Position numbers and translations under genes: made by a program. A stretch of DNA of 64,000 nucleotides from Streptomyces sp. SCSIO 30461 (GTDB lineage Bacteria > Actinomycetota > Actinomycetes > Streptomycetales > Streptomycetaceae), in assembly GCF_037023745.1 (NCBI RefSeq), contig NZ_CP146101.1:7748501-7812500 (forward strand), given 5' to 3'. The notes beneath the pieces are model-generated. The model was given only the letters and a program-made list of their open reading frames with translations. It was not told the origin of the DNA and ran no database searches. How positions within the stretch are numbered: position 1 is the first letter of the stretch; every line of letters starts with the position of its first letter. Below, piece by piece: positions 61,701 through 64,000 of this stretch.

Positions 61701-62841
61701 GCGAATCAAGGTCGATCCGAAGGACCTGCTGCTGGTGAACCCCAACACCGGCACCATGCCCATGTTCCGCACCCAGCAGGACGCCGACATCACACTCGGG
61801 ATCTACCACCGCGTACCGGTGCTCTGGGACGAGAACGATGACGCCCCTGACGTCAATCTCTGGGGTATCTCCTTCATGCGAATGTTCGACATGGCCAATG
61901 ACTCCGACCTGTTCTGGGAGCAGCCAGAACTGGAGGCAGGCGGGCTGCACCTGGAGGGGAATGTCTTCACCGACGGCACTCACCGGCTGCTGCCGCTGTA
62001 CGAGGCAAAGTTCGTCCACCACTACGACCACCGGTTGTCCTGCTACAGCAAGCGGCCCGAGGGCAGCCAGGACACGGAGCTGCCGCGGCTGACGCTGGAG
62101 GAGAAGAACGACCCGGGGCGGGGGCCGATTCCGCGGTACTGGATGTCCGAGTGTGATGTGGACTATCGCTTGGGTGGGCGGTGGGACAAGGGCTGGCTAC
62201 TGGGGTGGCGGGACGTGACTCGGTCCACGGACGAGCGGACACTCGTTGCTGACGTGGTGCCTCGTATTGCCACGAACAACAAGTTCCTCCTTGCCTTCAC
62301 CCAACACGGAAGCCCGGCAGCGCTGCTTGCATGCATGTCATCGTTTGCTATGGACTTCCTCGTCAGACAGAAGATGAGTGGCGTCTCTCTCAACTACTTC
62401 ATCCTCAAACAGATCGCGCTTCCCCGCCCTAGCGCTTTCGAGCAGCTCGCATGGGCACCAGAGCAAATGGATGTCGACTGGTTCGCCGATCGGGTCCTGG
62501 AACTCACCTACACGGCGCACGACCTCGCCCCCTTCGCCCGCGACCTCAACGACGAAGGCCCTCCTTTCCGCTGGAACGAAGCCCGTCGGGCCCAGATCCG
62601 CGCCGAGCTCGACGCCGCCGTGTTCCACCTCTACGACCTAACCGAGGCCCAGGTCGACCACGTGATGGAGACGTTCCCCATCGTGCGTGGCAAGGACATG
62701 GCGGCCCACGGCGAGTACCGCACGAAGCGCCTGATCATCGAGGCTTACACGGCGATGGACAAGGCTGCCCAAGCAGGCGACGCCTACGTCTCACCGCTCA
62801 ACCCCCCTCCGGGACAAGGGCCAAGGCATGTGCCGGAGTAG
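58783..62841 (+). CDS. Eco57I-class adenine-N6 methyltransferase (DISARM-type)
   Basis: 1352 residues from GTG 58783, overlapping the previous stop. Methyltransferase motif I VCDPACGSGHFLVAAARRIA (about residues 510-528), motif IV CVLGNPPWDRVKLQ (N-P-P-W), and the region between them with HGVDLDPMAVDLAKFALWMQ. The 500-residue N-terminal region and 400-residue C-terminal region (KFVHHYDHRLSCYS, MSGVSLNYFILKQIALPRP) resemble target-recognition and scaffold parts of Eco57I-like enzymes. It marks host DNA at an unknown site for the helicases. No separate nuclease other than the helicase tail is evident. Confidence 0.87.
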   Translation: MSPTAVPLASDGFTAVRIEGSVLSPEILARISAGDRALPGMTPGEYSLPVGRLGDAVSRSWAYLQGVYQSYRDQLKQLPAADLGTTLTRRKWLLPLFAELGYGQLPTSRKGVTAGGRSFPVSHLHREHFPVHLLSWHTELDRRPAKGRVPQAMMQDCLNTGGSLLWGGLSNGRVLRLVRDSTSLVGSAYIEFDLESIFDGDLYADFYLLYALLHASRIDLLPREDDAPGEPTAADCWLERWRAEALESGSRFLRGLSTGLQLALEELGSGFLAHPANEQMSKGLRSGDIPKDRLNKALLRLVYRLIFLFVAEDRQALFGKDSDPQARDRYEEYFSSSRLRRLALTMKGDRRDDLWQALTMVLNALGKEGGDPRLALPGLGGVYDPGPQDHLFDDVTLASFRLPNDRLLAAVRHLSRVRSDDGSRWLPVDYRHLGAEELGGVYEGLLELVPDPDPDRKTYRLRSSAGHSRKASGSYYTPTALVDTLLESALDPVLEEAAKSANPVEALLRVTVCDPACGSGHFLVAAARRIAKRIAVVHTQETEPPVDAVQRWLPDVVARCIHGVDLDPMAVDLAKFALWMQALEPGKPRPMSFLDAHIRQGNALLGTTPRLLEQGIPDVAYQALEGDDAKQVARLRKRNREERDAGQDALFSTGGATVATGNAHHAHVIADIHSKPDGELVDIHRQIDKYRSWQSSPEKVKDRRIADAWCAAFVWPTYVGGPEGIAADAWRRLVENGSAGAVTDQTVDQLAQEYGFFHWHLEFPHIFNSSDDEAPSYDPDLGWSGGFSCVLGNPPWDRVKLQDKEFFAARVPEIADASNKSSRDRAIAKLAASPEQRFHYDAYLAARRRSEGTLHFLRDSGRFPFTGQGDVNTYSVFAETARQFIAGRGRLGIIVPTGIAVDSTTAPFFRDILQQRRLESLLDFVTNPRIWTDVGNRRYRFSLLTVTGRDSEITQAESWTLGKHPDELPPRGERIKVDPKDLLLVNPNTGTMPMFRTQQDADITLGIYHRVPVLWDENDDAPDVNLWGISFMRMFDMANDSDLFWEQPELEAGGLHLEGNVFTDGTHRLLPLYEAKFVHHYDHRLSCYSKRPEGSQDTELPRLTLEEKNDPGRGPIPRYWMSECDVDYRLGGRWDKGWLLGWRDVTRSTDERTLVADVVPRIATNNKFLLAFTQHGSPAALLACMSSFAMDFLVRQKMSGVSLNYFILKQIALPRPSAFEQLAWAPEQMDVDWFADRVLELTYTAHDLAPFARDLNDEGPPFRWNEARRAQIRAELDAAVFHLYDLTEAQVDHVMETFPIVRGKDMAAHGEYRTKRLIIEAYTAMDKAAQAGDAYVSPLNPPPGQGPRHVPE

Positions 62842-62925
62842 CCAGTTCTCCGTGCTACGAGAGCGCGGCAAGCCCGACACTTTAGGATCTGAAACGGCGT
62901 GACTACGCATCAGCGAGGGGACAAG

Positions 62926-64000
62926 GTGAGCGGCGTGGGTGACGGGGTAACGGCGCACGAAGCGGCAGCCGTACTCAAGAAGGTGCTCGACGACCGCACC
63001 GACCTCGACCGTGATGAATACGGGGACAACAAGCGCCTGCTCTTCGCCCTCCAGCTGCACCAGGGAATCGACGACATCCATGCGGTGGCCGTCGATTCCC
63101 TGACCGATGGGGGCCAGGACCACGGCTGCGACCTGGTCTACATCGACCCCGACTCCGAGAAGCTCATCATCGCCCAGGGGTTCGAGTCTCCCAAGTCATC
63201 CCTGGCAGAGCCCAAAGTCTGGAAGGCCACCGCCCTCAACGAGAGCGTCGCCTGGCTGCTGAGCGGGAAACCGGAGGACCTGCCCGCACGGCTGAAGCCC
63301 GCCGGCGAGGCCGTCCGCCAGGCCCTCCAGGACGGACGCATCAAGGAGACGCAGTTCTGGTTCGTCCATAATCAGCTCGAGACCGCCAACGCACGGGCCG
63401 AGCTCGACGCGACCGTTCGCATGGCGACGCGGGTGCTTCAGCAAGCGTATCCGGACTCAGCTCCGGAGCGCGTCATCGGTCTCGAGGTAGGGGTGCCCAC
63501 CCTGTATCGCTGGTACAAGGGGTCGCGGAGTCCCATTCTGGTCACCAATGAGATCACTCTCACCGTGGATGACTGCTTCGAACTGTCAGGCAGTAAGTGG
63601 AGCGCTGTGTGCACCGCCGTGGACACCGCCTGGCTCCAGAACCTGTACTGGGAACACAACGGCACCGAGGAGAACCGTCTGTTCTCCGCCAACGTCCGTG
63701 GCTTCGTCGGAGTCAAGGGCAAGAAGGGCGCTATCAACAGCGCGATCCGTAAGACCGTACAAGATCGGCCGGAAGATCTCTTCGTCCTGAACAACGGCGT
63801 TACGGCCCTCACCCACGGAGTCGAGGTCGGTGAGCCCGGCCCCGACGGTCGGCGTGTCATCACGTTGCAGGGCCTGTCGATCGTCAATGGTGCCCAGACG
63901 ACCGGGGCCGTCAGCGACGAAACCCTCCGCAGACAGACCGAGGCCGGCCAGTTGTTGATCCGGTTCGTGGTGTGCGATGACCCTTCGCTCGTCAGCGAGG
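62926..64000 (+). CDS. AIPR-family abortive phage-resistance protein, cut by window edge
   Basis: At least 358 residues, running off the window. Start GTG 62926 has GAGGGG 5 nt upstream (GTG 62899 is an alternative). The AIPR signature is visible near residues 240-340: LFSANVRGFVGVKGKKGAIN, then LFVLNNGVTAL and LSIVNGAQTTGAVSDET. AIPR proteins act in abortive phage resistance. The N-terminal 120 residues contain GQDHGCDLVYIDPDSEKLII, which looks like the nuclease-like (PD-(D/E)xK) front part of the family. It starts 84 bp after the methylase gene on the same strand and belongs to the same operon. Confidence 0.87.
   Translation, partial: MSGVGDGVTAHEAAAVLKKVLDDRTDLDRDEYGDNKRLLFALQLHQGIDDIHAVAVDSLTDGGQDHGCDLVYIDPDSEKLIIAQGFESPKSSLAEPKVWKATALNESVAWLLSGKPEDLPARLKPAGEAVRQALQDGRIKETQFWFVHNQLETANARAELDATVRMATRVLQQAYPDSAPERVIGLEVGVPTLYRWYKGSRSPILVTNEITLTVDDCFELSGSKWSAVCTAVDTAWLQNLYWEHNGTEENRLFSANVRGFVGVKGKKGAINSAIRKTVQDRPEDLFVLNNGVTALTHGVEVGEPGPDGRRVITLQGLSIVNGAQTTGAVSDETLRRQTEAGQLLIRFVVCDDPSLVSE

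Noticed and set aside
1..64000. CRISPR arrays, rRNA operons and complete tRNA genes
   Set aside because: No regularly spaced direct repeats, no rRNA-like stretches and only one truncated tRNA were seen.

Overview
The window looks like accessory, partly mobile DNA from a Streptomyces-type actinomycete. The evidence is the high G+C, the wobble-G/C codon use, the abundance of GTG starts and 4-bp start/stop overlaps, and lineage-typical families: DUF397/DUF5753 regulators, a DUF317 protein, an FxLD-type lanthipeptide set, an SpdB-like transfer protein, an NB-ARC/TPR protein and IS families common in the genus.

Layout. 1-3.4 kb: the end of a TPR protein, then a minus-strand operon of a free-amino-acid 2-oxoglutarate oxygenase, a TauE/SafE exporter and an aspartyl-hydroxylase-like protein. 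3.5-7.5 kb: two A+T-rich genes for extracytoplasmic proteins (a small secreted protein and a membrane-anchored thioredoxin-fold protein) around an intact-ended IS4 element. 7.8-12.9 kb: a decayed repeat-protein gene and an insertion-sequence pile-up. One IS630 (8801-9968) sits in the TA that borders a second IS630 (9971-12937), and the second is itself split by an IS1380 (10104-11817). All terminal repeats and target duplications could be read. 13.0-13.9 kb: a small membrane protein, a truncated tRNA-Pro 3' half (probable attachment site) and a strong hairpin.

14.1-21.2 kb: an island of five plus-strand genes. They are an HTH-DUF488 protein and partner, then a radical SAM enzyme, a DUF6375-like protein and a 1335-residue protein with a nuclease-like N-terminus, a STAND/NACHT-like P-loop NTPase and a long C-terminus. 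I read the last three as a candidate defence system that I cannot match to a named one. 21.6-31.0 kb: an integrative mobilizable element (tyrosine integrase carrying an inserted LacI-type HTH, excisionase, XRE repressor, replication initiator, DnaC-like loader, SpdB-like membrane protein, MobC, relaxase, ParB-like protein). It has no FtsK/TraB translocase, so it would need a helper. 31.2-33.3 kb: a lipoprotein, a zinc-ribbon protein and a DUF317 protein.

33.9-45.8 kb: two RiPP-type loci back to back. The first is an NB-ARC/TPR protein, a 67-residue putative precursor ending in W-P-W-P-L, an FxsB-like radical SAM/SPASM enzyme and a GNAT acetyltransferase. The second, on the minus strand, is an FxLD-like lanthipeptide precursor with LanB, LanC and a protein-isoaspartate-type methyltransferase. 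46-50 kb: an anti-sigma-type ATPase, a 2H phosphoesterase, a TPR regulator and a DUF5753/DUF397 pair.

50.5-64.0 kb (continuing past the edge): a coupled operon of a DUF1998 helicase with a C-terminal nuclease-like domain, a DrmD-like SNF2 helicase, an Eco57I-class adenine methylase and an AIPR-family protein. This is a DISARM-like defence operon with an unusual gene set.

No CRISPR array, rRNA gene or complete tRNA gene was seen.
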